Below are positions 1 to 6,130 of a DNA stretch of 6,984 bases, in pieces. Position numbers and translations under genes: made by a program. Every line of letters starts with the position of its first letter. Position 1 is the stretch's first letter. Under the pieces are notes generated by a model. It saw nothing but the letters and a program-made list of their open reading frames with translations, was not told the origin of the DNA and made no database searches. This stretch comes from Gammaproteobacteria bacterium (lineage in GTDB: Bacteria; Pseudomonadota; Gammaproteobacteria; Competibacterales; Competibacteraceae), in the NCBI GenBank assembly GCA_020047885.1, contig JAIFNF010000092.1, positions 1 to 6,984 of the forward strand, given 5' to 3'.

Positions 1-2414
1 TTGTTGGAATCGGAACCCGCGAAAATTTCATAGGTACCGGGTGCAAGATCGCTGAAGGTGTAAGCGTAGCTTCCATCTGCCTGTCCCGTCATGACGGCAT
101 CGGCTACCGTCTCGCCGGTAGCGGGATCGATCAGCAACACATATTGGTAACCCACAGCGCCAGCGCTCAGATTGTTAGCCACTTGCATAATGACCTTGAT
201 CTGAACCGTATTCGCGCTGGACGCCAACGTCAGCGTCGCGCTGTAGACACCATCCGCCAGCCCCGCCCGGTTCACGGATACCGTATAAATCCCGAGACCC
301 TTCGCATCGACTTGCGTCGGCTTGACGCTCAACCAGCCCCCGGAATCCTCGATGGGCGCATTCACAGTCAAATTGCCCGTCCCCCCGTTCAGCACGGTCA
401 ACGTCTGGCTGTTCAATACCGTGCCAAAATTTAGCGCCGAAGGGCTGACTGCCAGAATCGGCGTCGGGTTAACGGGCTGTTCACTCGCCGCCGCGACCGC
501 TTGATAAGCGTTCAGCAAACCATAGCCAAACTGATCATCCCGACCCGTCACACCAATATCTTCGGTCAGCGCCCCACTGGCCAGCAAGCTATCAAACTGT
601 TGCGGCGTTAGATTCGGCGCTCGTGCTTTCATCAGCGCCGCGACGCCAGCGACATGCGGGGAAGCCATGGACGTACCCTGCCAGATGACATAATCATTGA
701 CCAACGCCCCGCCTGAATCGGTAGCCACTGTGCTCAACACCCCATCCGGCTTGCCATCGCCATTCAGATCAGCCGCGGTGCTGCCACCGGGGGCAGCGAC
801 ATCAATCCACGAACCGAAGTTTGAATACGGAGCCAGCGTCTTGCTCAGCGTCACTGCACTCACCGCGACCACCCCGGAATACGCTGCGGGATAAAAGGGC
901 GTACTACTTCGGCTATTGCCCGCCGCGGCAACGATCACTACGCCCGCCGCCCGCGCCTGCTCAACCGTCGCCTGCCCCGAGGCCGAACTACCCGTCCATC
1001 CCAAACTTAGGTTGATCACATCCACCCGCCGTTCTGGAACTTTGCCGGAATCATTAGGCAGACCCGCGGCATAGCGCACTGCTTGCTCAATATCGTACAG
1101 CGAACCGCCAAACCGCCCTACTGCCCGCAGGGGCATCACCTTGGCACCAAACGCCACGCCTGCGACCCCGATGCCGTTATTCGTCGCCGCTGCCACGGTG
1201 CCCGCCACATGCGTCCCGTGGAAGGAACTGCTACCATCCGGATTACTCCGGTCGCCCACATCAGTTGGATCAGGGTCGATGCCGTCGCCATCCAGGGCAT
1301 TGCCGGGATCTTTAATGAAGTCATAGCCAGCAACCAACTGTCCCTGCAAATCAGGATGGCTGAGGACGATGCCGGTATCAATAACCGCCACAATAACGTC
1401 AGCGCCCGTCGTTAAATTCCAGGTCTGCGGCAAGCTCATCTGTGGATAGTGCCACTGAAACGAATAGAGGGGATCATTGGGAACGAACTGGGTGGCGTGA
1501 AGATAATTGGGTGAGACGTTCTCTACCGCCAAGTCGAGATTCAGATCCTTAACCATGCAGAGCGTTTGCAACCTGAGTTTCAGATCCTCACCCGCGGTGG
1601 CCGAACTCTCCGGTAGCAATGGCGGCAGACACGGGGCGGCAGAGGTGGATTGCGTGAGTTCCCGGTAGTCATCGAAAGTGACTAGACGACTGCGCTCTTG
1701 CTGTTCTCCCAGACTCTGCGCTGTGAGTTGGAGCACCCGAGCGCGCGCCAGGGTCGTATTTGCAGCAGCGGCTGCACTGTCCTGAAACTGGACGACGGCT
1801 TCCCCGAGCACAAAGCGATCGCTGACGCGCATCCCTGCGCCCGCCGTTACCAACGATTGACTGATCGTCAGCACATAATTGGAAGCGCCACGCACCGCCT
1901 GCACGACCAGCAGATATTCACCACTGGCCTCGACGCTCAGCGATTCCACGCGACTCTGACTGACCGAGGCGTCAAGCAACTTCCCGGCAAGATCATACAG
2001 ACCCAGATCCAGGTCATTGCGAACACCATCGCTGGCGATGAACAGATTAAGCGCTTGACCCGCCAGCAGATTGACCCGGTAGAAGTCGATACTATCGCCG
2101 ACTGTGCCCGAACGTCCGGGAGAACCGTTCCCTGGCTGGTTTACATAGCCACCCAGTGTCACCGGGTTAGGGATGGACTGGGTGTCAGCCACGGTATCGT
2201 TAGACTGGTAGGGCGCAGCAGGATCGTTCACATCGCTGTCAATCGCCGCGCCTGCCGCCGGGCGCACGACGCCGCTCAGCGTGTATTTTTGCTCCGGCGG
2301 TGGTGGCGGTGGTGGAGATGGAGAATCACTACTGCCCCCGCCACCGCAGGCGTGCAGTAACACACCAAATACCGCACACATCAACAGGGCGCGTCCGGAA
2401 AACATTAGTTTCAT
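1..2414 (-). CDS. Secreted S8 (subtilisin-like) serine protease lipoprotein, 3' end outside window
   Basis: About 804 residues are visible and the frame is open to the window edge, so the C-terminus is missing. The N-terminus is a lipoprotein signal ending L-H-A-C (Cys23), followed by a Gly/Ser stretch and a run of seven prolines. Residues about 85-184 resemble a pre-peptidase C-terminal (PPC) beta domain, including FYRVNLLAGQ and DLDLGLYD. Residues about 185-335 look like a propeptide region with two cysteines (262, 286) and the usual PNDPLYSFQWHY lead-in. The S8 catalytic domain follows: Asp346 in VIDTGI, His399 in HGTHVAG, oxyanion Asn500 in AAGN, Ser582 in GTSMASPHVAG. Residues about 653-745 resemble a BACON-like beta domain, then a start of a beta domain ending GTYEIFAGSDS. 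All catalytic residues are present, so it is probably active outside the cytoplasm. The start at 2414 is backed by GAGAGG five bases upstream. Substrate unknown. Confidence 0.93.
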   Translation of the reverse strand, partial: MKLMFSGRALLMCAVFGVLLHACGGGGSSDSPSPPPPPPPEQKYTLSGVVRPAAGAAIDSDVNDPAAPYQSNDTVADTQSIPNPVTLGGYVNQPGNGSPGRSGTVGDSIDFYRVNLLAGQALNLFIASDGVRNDLDLGLYDLAGKLLDASVSQSRVESLSVEASGEYLLVVQAVRGASNYVLTISQSLVTAGAGMRVSDRFVLGEAVVQFQDSAAAAANTTLARARVLQLTAQSLGEQQERSRLVTFDDYRELTQSTSAAPCLPPLLPESSATAGEDLKLRLQTLCMVKDLNLDLAVENVSPNYLHATQFVPNDPLYSFQWHYPQMSLPQTWNLTTGADVIVAVIDTGIVLSHPDLQGQLVAGYDFIKDPGNALDGDGIDPDPTDVGDRSNPDGSSSFHGTHVAGTVAAATNNGIGVAGVAFGAKVMPLRAVGRFGGSLYDIEQAVRYAAGLPNDSGKVPERRVDVINLSLGWTGSSASGQATVEQARAAGVVIVAAAGNSRSSTPFYPAAYSGVVAVSAVTLSKTLAPYSNFGSWIDVAAPGGSTAADLNGDGKPDGVLSTVATDSGGALVNDYVIWQGTSMASPHVAGVAALMKARAPNLTPQQFDSLLASGALTEDIGVTGRDDQFGYGLLNAYQAVAAASEQPVNPTPILAVSPSALNFGTVLNSQTLTVLNGGTGNLTVNAPIEDSGGWLSVKPTQVDAKGLGIYTVSVNRAGLADGVYSATLTLASSANTVQIKVIMQVANNLSAGAVGYQYVLLIDPATGETVADAVMTGQADGSYAYTFSDLAPGTYEIFAGSDSN

Positions 2415-2515
2415 CAATGCCTCTCATCCCGTCCAAAAATTGAAAATGGATTTTGCCCACTCTGGCTTACAATACCCGCTCATCGGGTTCTGTCCATCAA
2501 CAAGGCGTTTTTTGC
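2415..2515. promoter_or_regulatory. Divergent intergenic region between the S8 protease gene and nudF
   Basis: These 101 bases must carry the start signals for both flanking genes. On the plus strand TACAAT (2468-2473) is a possible -10 box for nudF, but no good -35 box sits 16-18 bases upstream; TTGAAA at 2440-2445 is 22 bases away. Directly after the -10 candidate is a perfect small hairpin, ACCCG-CTCAT-CGGGT (2474-2488). On the minus strand I could not pick a convincing promoter. Promoter function here is inferred mainly from gene layout. Confidence 0.4.
2420..2425 (-). promoter_or_regulatory. Ribosome binding site of the S8 protease gene
   Basis: GAGAGG on the minus strand lies five bases before the ATG at 2414. 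It supports this start over the in-frame Met at residue 4. Confidence 0.6.
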
Positions 2516-3127
2516 ATGAATTATCAATTTGAAGTCCTCAACAAAACTATCGGTTATGACGGTTTCTTCCGCATGGAAAAATATCGGCTGCGGCATGAAT
2601 TGTTCCAGGGCGGCTGGAGTCCCGATATCACCCGCGAATGCCTGGAGCGGGGTCATGCCGTGGCCGTTTTGCTGTATGACCCCGACCGTGATCAAGTGAT
2701 TTTACTGGAACAATTCCGGGTCGGGGCATTGGATTTTCCGGGCGGTCCCTGGTTGCTGGAAATCGTCGCTGGAATTATGGACGATCCGGACGAGACTGCC
2801 GAGGCGGTAGCGCAACGTGAAACCCGCGAAGAAGCGGATTGCGAACTGCTGGAGTTGATTCCTATTTGCCATTACCTGGTCAGTCCGGGCGGTACGTCCG
2901 AGAGCATCACCCTGTTCTGCGGACGGGTGGATGCGTCGGGGGTCAGTGGACTCCGGGGTCTGCCCGAAGAACACGAGGACATTCGGCTGCACGTTGTCTC
3001 CCGCACTGAAGCGCTGGAATTGCTCCATGCGGGTCGAATTAACTCTGCCGCGCCGATTATCGCCCTGCAATGGCTGGAGCTGAATCGGTCAAACTTACTG
3101 GAACGCTGGGGACTGGCGTCGGGTTAA
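2516..3127 (+). CDS. nudF: ADP-ribose pyrophosphatase, Nudix family
   Basis: The 203-residue protein is close in length to E. coli NudF (209) and recognisably similar along its length, including RxxxERGHAVAVLLYDP near residue 45, SPGGTSE at 123-129, EEHEDIRLHVVS at 151-162 and the C-terminal ALQWLEL. NudF hydrolyses ADP-ribose to AMP and ribose 5-phosphate in the cytoplasm with Mg2+. The Nudix box spans residues 86-109: Gly86, Glu93, Arg101-Glu102 and metal-binding Glu105-Glu106. It has one extra residue between the Gly and the first Glu compared with the classic GX5E spacing, and Asp108 replaces the usual Gly after EEx. The frame opens earlier, at an ATG at 2453, but the 2516 start matches where NudF homologues begin and has AAGG (2502-2505) ten bases upstream. 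It is transcribed alone and its stop overlaps that of the convergent downstream gene. Confidence 0.93.
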   Translation: MNYQFEVLNKTIGYDGFFRMEKYRLRHELFQGGWSPDITRECLERGHAVAVLLYDPDRDQVILLEQFRVGALDFPGGPWLLEIVAGIMDDPDETAEAVAQRETREEADCELLELIPICHYLVSPGGTSESITLFCGRVDASGVSGLRGLPEEHEDIRLHVVSRTEALELLHAGRINSAAPIIALQWLELNRSNLLERWGLASG

Positions 3128-3630
3128 ATCCCCAGTCGCTGTAAATAAGGGTCAGGCTGCGACCGGCTCCAGAGCCGGTGGAATAACTCCAGCAGTTCTT
3201 TCATCCGCTCACTGGGCTGAGGTTCGTAGTGACCAATCAGCCGGCGCGGATCGCTGAAACGCAGCAATGCCCGGTCGTCGGCAATAGCAAACGCCTGCCC
3301 CAGTTCCGACTGATCGGGGACATCTTCCCTGTCCAGAGTGTGCAGGAGCAGGGCGCTAGTTAACCGTTCGCCCAGTCGCACCAGCCCCGGACAGTCGCTG
3401 CGCCATTCGCGGGCTGGCGGGAGCAAGAGTTGAAATCGCACTTTGGGCTGGCTGACAATCCGGTTGCGGATCGCGGCCAGCACTTCGGCATCGTCGTACA
3501 GATCAGGACGCACCAGGGGCGTGTACAGACGCACGGTGCGCTGCAGATTACCGAGCAGATCCAGCAAAGCATGTCGGCTATCATCCAACCCGTCCAGCGT
3601 TGTCGGGGCATTCTGGTCTTCGTCCGTCAT
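3124..3630 (-). CDS. DUF7931-like protein of unknown function
   Basis: The 168-residue soluble protein has no signal peptide or membrane segment. From memory of the family it resembles the DUF7931 group of proteobacterial proteins: an RHALLDLLGNLQRTVRLYTP start, then a helix-strand stretch (AAIRNRIVSQPKVRFQLLL, residues 52-70), a later strand AFAIADDRALLRF (113-125) and a C-terminal helix ending RSQPDPYLQRLG. This alternation recalls one half of a phospholipase D fold, but there is no HxKxxxxD motif, so such activity is not supported. The frame stays open back to 3891, yet the start at 3630 has a near-ideal AAGGTGA five bases upstream, and the extra N-terminus would overlap the end of the upstream mbnH gene. 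It could be transcribed from its own promoter or by read-through from mbnH. Role unknown; the gene is real with high confidence, the family name less so. Confidence 0.8.
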   Translation of the reverse strand: MTDEDQNAPTTLDGLDDSRHALLDLLGNLQRTVRLYTPLVRPDLYDDAEVLAAIRNRIVSQPKVRFQLLLPPAREWRSDCPGLVRLGERLTSALLLHTLDREDVPDQSELGQAFAIADDRALLRFSDPRRLIGHYEPQPSERMKELLELFHRLWSRSQPDPYLQRLGI

Positions 3631-3635
3631 GGCGG

Positions 3636-3642
3636 TCACCTT
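3636..3642 (-). promoter_or_regulatory. Strong ribosome binding site that decides the DUF7931-like start
   Basis: AAGGTGA on the minus strand sits five bases before the ATG at 3630. It argues against the longer in-frame starts at 3657 and 3891. Confidence 0.75.
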
Positions 3643-3758
3643 GTGGCTGAGTCGCATTAGCCTAAAGTTTAGCATCGAAAAAAACCGCCGACCGGGATTC
3701 CTACATGCAATGGCAGGAGGAGAGGTTAGCTTCGCAGGTAGCGTTCGAGGTATTCTCA

Positions 3759-3773
3759 CCGGGCAACACCCGG
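3759..3773 (-). terminator. Possible weak transcription terminator hairpin after mbnH
   Basis: On the minus strand CCGGG-TGTTG-CCCGG forms a perfect five-base-pair GC stem about 70 bases after the mbnH stop. No T-tract follows (the next bases are TGAGAATA), so it is not a standard intrinsic terminator. It may only slow or partly stop transcription. Confidence 0.25.
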
Positions 3774-3844
3774 ACGGAGATAACCCACAAACGCCCGTTT
3801 TACGAACGTTGTCGCGGGGAGGAATACTACTTACGATGGAAAAT

Positions 3845-5038
3845 TCAGTTACAACGCGCAGGTCGAGGAAAATTGCCGAACGGATCGGCAAAGCGTGAAT
3901 CGCAGATAAAGTTCCAGTCAGTCAGGCTGTGCAGAAAGGCGATGAGGTCCTGCTTTTCCCCGACGGTCAGCAAAAAACTCACGATCAGTTCGCTTTTATA
4001 CGGATTCCTAGCCCCATCGCCGGCATAAGGTCCTTCACTGATCAGTCGCCCGCCTCGGGTGTAGTGATCGATGACCTCTTCCAGGGTAGCGATGGAACCG
4101 TCATGCATGTAGGGCGCGGTGAGTTCGACATTGCGCAGGGTCGGGGGACGGAATCGGCCCATATCAGCGGGCTTCTGGGTAAATTCCCATAATCCCTGAT
4201 TATTCAGAGGGTAATCGCCGCCACCGCCGATGTTGTAGAGACCGTTATTGAAGAATTCCGCTTGGATGATGGATGTTCCCGCATGGCTCACCGACTGGCT
4301 GAAGTTGAAACCGCCGTGGCAATGAAAACACTCCATGCGTTCGGAGAAGAACAATGCCTGACCGCGCTGCGCCGCTTCACTCAATGCATCGCGCTGACCC
4401 TGAAACGTCGCCTGATCGTAGGGTGAACTGCCCGAGATTAGCGTGGACTGAAAAGCAGCAACTGCCTTGGCTACCTGATCCGCATTAAACGGATCAGACT
4501 CGCCGGGATACGCAGCAGCGAACAACGGCTGGTACTGGGCATCATGGCGGAACCGGTCGAGAATGTCCGCCTCGTGATCGCTCCAACCCAGTTCCAGCGG
4601 AAATTCGCCAAACATCGGGATCAACGCCTGGGCATGGAGCGTTTTAAGCAGGGGATTGGCCCAGTTAAAGGTGGCGTTATAGACCACATTGGTCAAACTC
4701 ATCGAATTGCGCGGGTGTATCTCGCCTGTCGCCCCGAGCGCCGTCACCCGGCCGTCGGTAAAAGCGCTCTCTGGCAAGTGGCAGGAAGCGCAGGCCGTGG
4801 TCTGGTTGACGGACAGCCGCAGGTCGTAGAACAAATGACGACCCAGTTCCACTTTGGCAGCGGACATCGGGTTGTCGGCAGATTCCCTGGGCGTGGGAAA
4901 ACCGGCGGGTAACGACCACGAATAACCGGAACCGGAAGACTCCGGTGGCGTTTCTATCGCCTCGTCTCCGCCGCCCCCGCATCCTGCAACGACTAACAAC
5001 AGACTCAGCGATAGAATTTCCGCTACCGGTTGTTTCAT
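3845..5038 (-). CDS. mbnH: MbnH-family di-haem c-type enzyme (MauG-like), lipoprotein
   Basis: The 397-residue protein has a lipoprotein signal ending LVVAGC (Cys20) and a Gly/Pro/Ser linker. Two c-type haem sites are present: C83ASCH87 and C237FHCH241, the arrangement of the bacterial di-haem peroxidase/MauG superfamily. Family marks include VELGRHLFYD (64-72), AFTDGR (92-97), HPRNSMSLTNVVYNATFNWANP (108-129) and LRNVELTAPYMHDGS (301-315). By analogy with MauG, Tyr326 in DHYTRGG is the likely second ligand of one haem, and Trp126 may bridge the haems; both are inferences. It matches the subfamily that partners MbnP ('MXAN_0977 family di-haem enzyme'). In Methylosinus the partner oxidises a Trp of MbnP to kynurenine in the periplasm. 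The ATG overlaps the mbnP stop as ATGA, there is no strong ribosome binding site, so translation is probably coupled. A general cytochrome c peroxidase is the alternative, disfavoured by the mbnP neighbour. Confidence 0.9.
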   Translation of the reverse strand: MKQPVAEILSLSLLLVVAGCGGGGDEAIETPPESSGSGYSWSLPAGFPTPRESADNPMSAAKVELGRHLFYDLRLSVNQTTACASCHLPESAFTDGRVTALGATGEIHPRNSMSLTNVVYNATFNWANPLLKTLHAQALIPMFGEFPLELGWSDHEADILDRFRHDAQYQPLFAAAYPGESDPFNADQVAKAVAAFQSTLISGSSPYDQATFQGQRDALSEAAQRGQALFFSERMECFHCHGGFNFSQSVSHAGTSIIQAEFFNNGLYNIGGGGDYPLNNQGLWEFTQKPADMGRFRPPTLRNVELTAPYMHDGSIATLEEVIDHYTRGGRLISEGPYAGDGARNPYKSELIVSFLLTVGEKQDLIAFLHSLTDWNFICDSRFADPFGNFPRPARCN

Positions 5039-5961
5039 GGGGTACCCACGCTAAACAGAACCTGCGGTGTGACTTTTGGATACTGTTCCGGGGAAGCACT
5101 AGCGCCGGCAACGTAGGTGTAGTCCAGGTTCAGGCGCGGCAAAATCGGGATGCACTCGGGGTCAGCATTGCCAGACATACAGCCTGAACTGGTGTCGGGA
5201 GTATTGAGCGCGACATTGGATGCGGCCAGCGCGTGACCGATATCCATGACCACGCGATCCTGATCGACGTTAAAATTGTCCAGGCAGAACTCGGCAACAT
5301 TCGGATAAGTGCAGGCGGCGCTGGGTGGGGCGCTAGGGTTATCACCAGGACACCCGGTGCTGCCCAAGTGAACCACAAACGCCACGCTAGGGTCGCTGCC
5401 GGGTGCGCCAAAGCCGTCGATCCGGATGAACTTGCGCCCCCCCAGCCAGTTCCACAACATCCCGGAAGCATTCAGCGGCGAGGGCGCGGTGGCATCGTTC
5501 AGATGGTTCAGTTCGTAGGGAATGCCGACTTTGAAACACAGACCCGTGTAATTGTCGTTGGGTACCGCGCCTTTGACGACGGTGTTGGTCGGCAGAATCC
5601 CGCTGCCGCAATCCTGACGCAGATCGAGCAGGGCTACGTTCTCATACTGCCAGGTTCCGTCCTGGTCGAGATCAAGCGCCTGGCGACTACCATCCGCCTT
5701 AACCAACGCTACATCGTGGACGTAGAAACGCCAGTCAGTGACTTGATAAGCACCGGGCTGACCCACGCCCACATCGTTGTACGTCTTACCGCAGACAAAA
5801 TCCTGGCGATTGACCTGCGCTGCGAACGACACGGTGGCCTGCCGTTCGCTAGGGGCAGGGTCATTATCGCTACCACAACCGACCAGTAAAGTCGGCAGAA
5901 CGCCCGAGAGCAGCAGGCTGGGAAGGACATGCGGGAAATACCGGGCAACGGGGTAGGCCAT
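5035..5961 (-). CDS. mbnP: MbnP-family copper-binding lipoprotein (metallo-mystery pair, WxW protein)
   Basis: The 308-residue protein starts with a lipoprotein signal ending LLVGC (Cys29). The mature part shows the MbnP pattern: VSFAAQVN (44-51), WRFYVHDVALV (77-87), WQYENVALLDL (104-114), GIPYELNH (146-153), GMLWNWLGGRKFIRIDGF (167-184), VHLGSTGC (197-204) and GCMSGNADPEC (260-270). Eight cysteines follow the lipid Cys (57, 118, 142, 204, 217, 226, 261, 270), consistent with disulfides in the cell envelope. In Methylosinus MbnP the first Trp of WxW becomes kynurenine through MbnH, and one Cu(I) is held with a His and a Met. The matching residue here is Trp170; His153 or His198 and Met168 are candidate ligands by position, which is inference. 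It heads the operon and overlaps mbnH by four bases, which fits a substrate-enzyme pair. AGGA lies nine bases before the start. The exact physiological role of the family is not settled. Confidence 0.92.
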   Translation of the reverse strand: MAYPVARYFPHVLPSLLLSGVLPTLLVGCGSDNDPAPSERQATVSFAAQVNRQDFVCGKTYNDVGVGQPGAYQVTDWRFYVHDVALVKADGSRQALDLDQDGTWQYENVALLDLRQDCGSGILPTNTVVKGAVPNDNYTGLCFKVGIPYELNHLNDATAPSPLNASGMLWNWLGGRKFIRIDGFGAPGSDPSVAFVVHLGSTGCPGDNPSAPPSAACTYPNVAEFCLDNFNVDQDRVVMDIGHALAASNVALNTPDTSSGCMSGNADPECIPILPRLNLDYTYVAGASASPEQYPKVTPQVLFSVGTP

Positions 5962-6130
5962 GTGCGATGTTCCTAAATGGGGTTAATGGGATTTTTTCCA
6001 TGATAAAGCGCAAGGCACCGAGCCGGAATGCGACAAATTGCCGCAGCCACGGGCGGAATCCGGTGCTATTAAACCGTTAAAATGCGCTGACAGCCGTGTC
6101 TGAAGCGGCGTTAAAGCGAAGCAGGACGAG
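5962..6130. promoter_or_regulatory. Divergent promoter region between mbnP and the RegB-like kinase gene
   Basis: These 169 bases drive the mbnPH operon leftwards and the kinase rightwards. For mbnP, TATCAT on the minus strand (6000-6005) is a fair -10 box about 39 bases from the ATG, but the matching -35 position is poor, which would fit an activator-dependent promoter. The mbnP ribosome binding site AGGA is at 5971-5974. For the kinase, TAAAAT (6078-6083) is a possible -10 box, also without a good -35, and AGGA is at 6123-6126. No known copper-regulator operator is recognisable by eye. Confidence 0.4.

Larger units (their letters stand above)
3631..3844. other. Non-coding gap between mbnH and the DUF7931-like gene
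   Basis: This stretch of 214 bases lies downstream of mbnH and upstream of the DUF7931-like gene, both on the minus strand. It contains the ribosome binding site at 3636-3642, a short palindrome CTAAA-G-TTTAG (3662-3672), an A-run at 3679-3685 (T-run on the minus strand) and a GC-rich hairpin at 3759-3773. No tRNA, repeat array or convincing small gene is visible. Confidence 0.5.

Noticed and set aside
1698..2360. Plus-strand open frame of 220 codons opposite the S8 protease
   Set aside because: Arg/His-rich translation with no recognisable motif, fully antisense to a clear gene. It is a shadow of high-GC coding sequence.
2453..2515. Longer NudF start at 2453
   Set aside because: The added 21 residues do not look like NudF, and would include the hairpin and possible promoter; the 2516 start fits the family.
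3662..3672. Palindrome CTAAAGTTTAG before the DUF7931-like gene as a regulator site
   Set aside because: Too short and single; no known operator matched. Recorded only as part of the gap description.
3679..3710. T-run on the minus strand as an intrinsic terminator for mbnH
   Set aside because: The sequence before the T-run offers only about a three-base stem (CCG/CGG), too weak to call.
3631..3891. N-terminal extension of the DUF7931-like frame up to 3891, containing a Cys-bearing stretch VCGLSPSGCCPV that recalls a small modified peptide
   Set aside because: It overlaps the end of mbnH, and the strong ribosome binding site at 3636-3642 points to 3630. The stretch lacks the methanobactin precursor pattern, so it is read as chance open frame.
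5233..5889. Plus-strand open frame of 218 codons opposite mbnP
   Set aside because: No motif, no clear start signal, and entirely antisense to a well-supported gene.
6015..6066. Inverted repeat GCACCG (6015-6020) and CGGTGC (6061-6066) in the mbnP-kinase spacer as an operator
   Set aside because: Six-base arms 40 bases apart cannot be extended and are expected by chance in GC-rich DNA.
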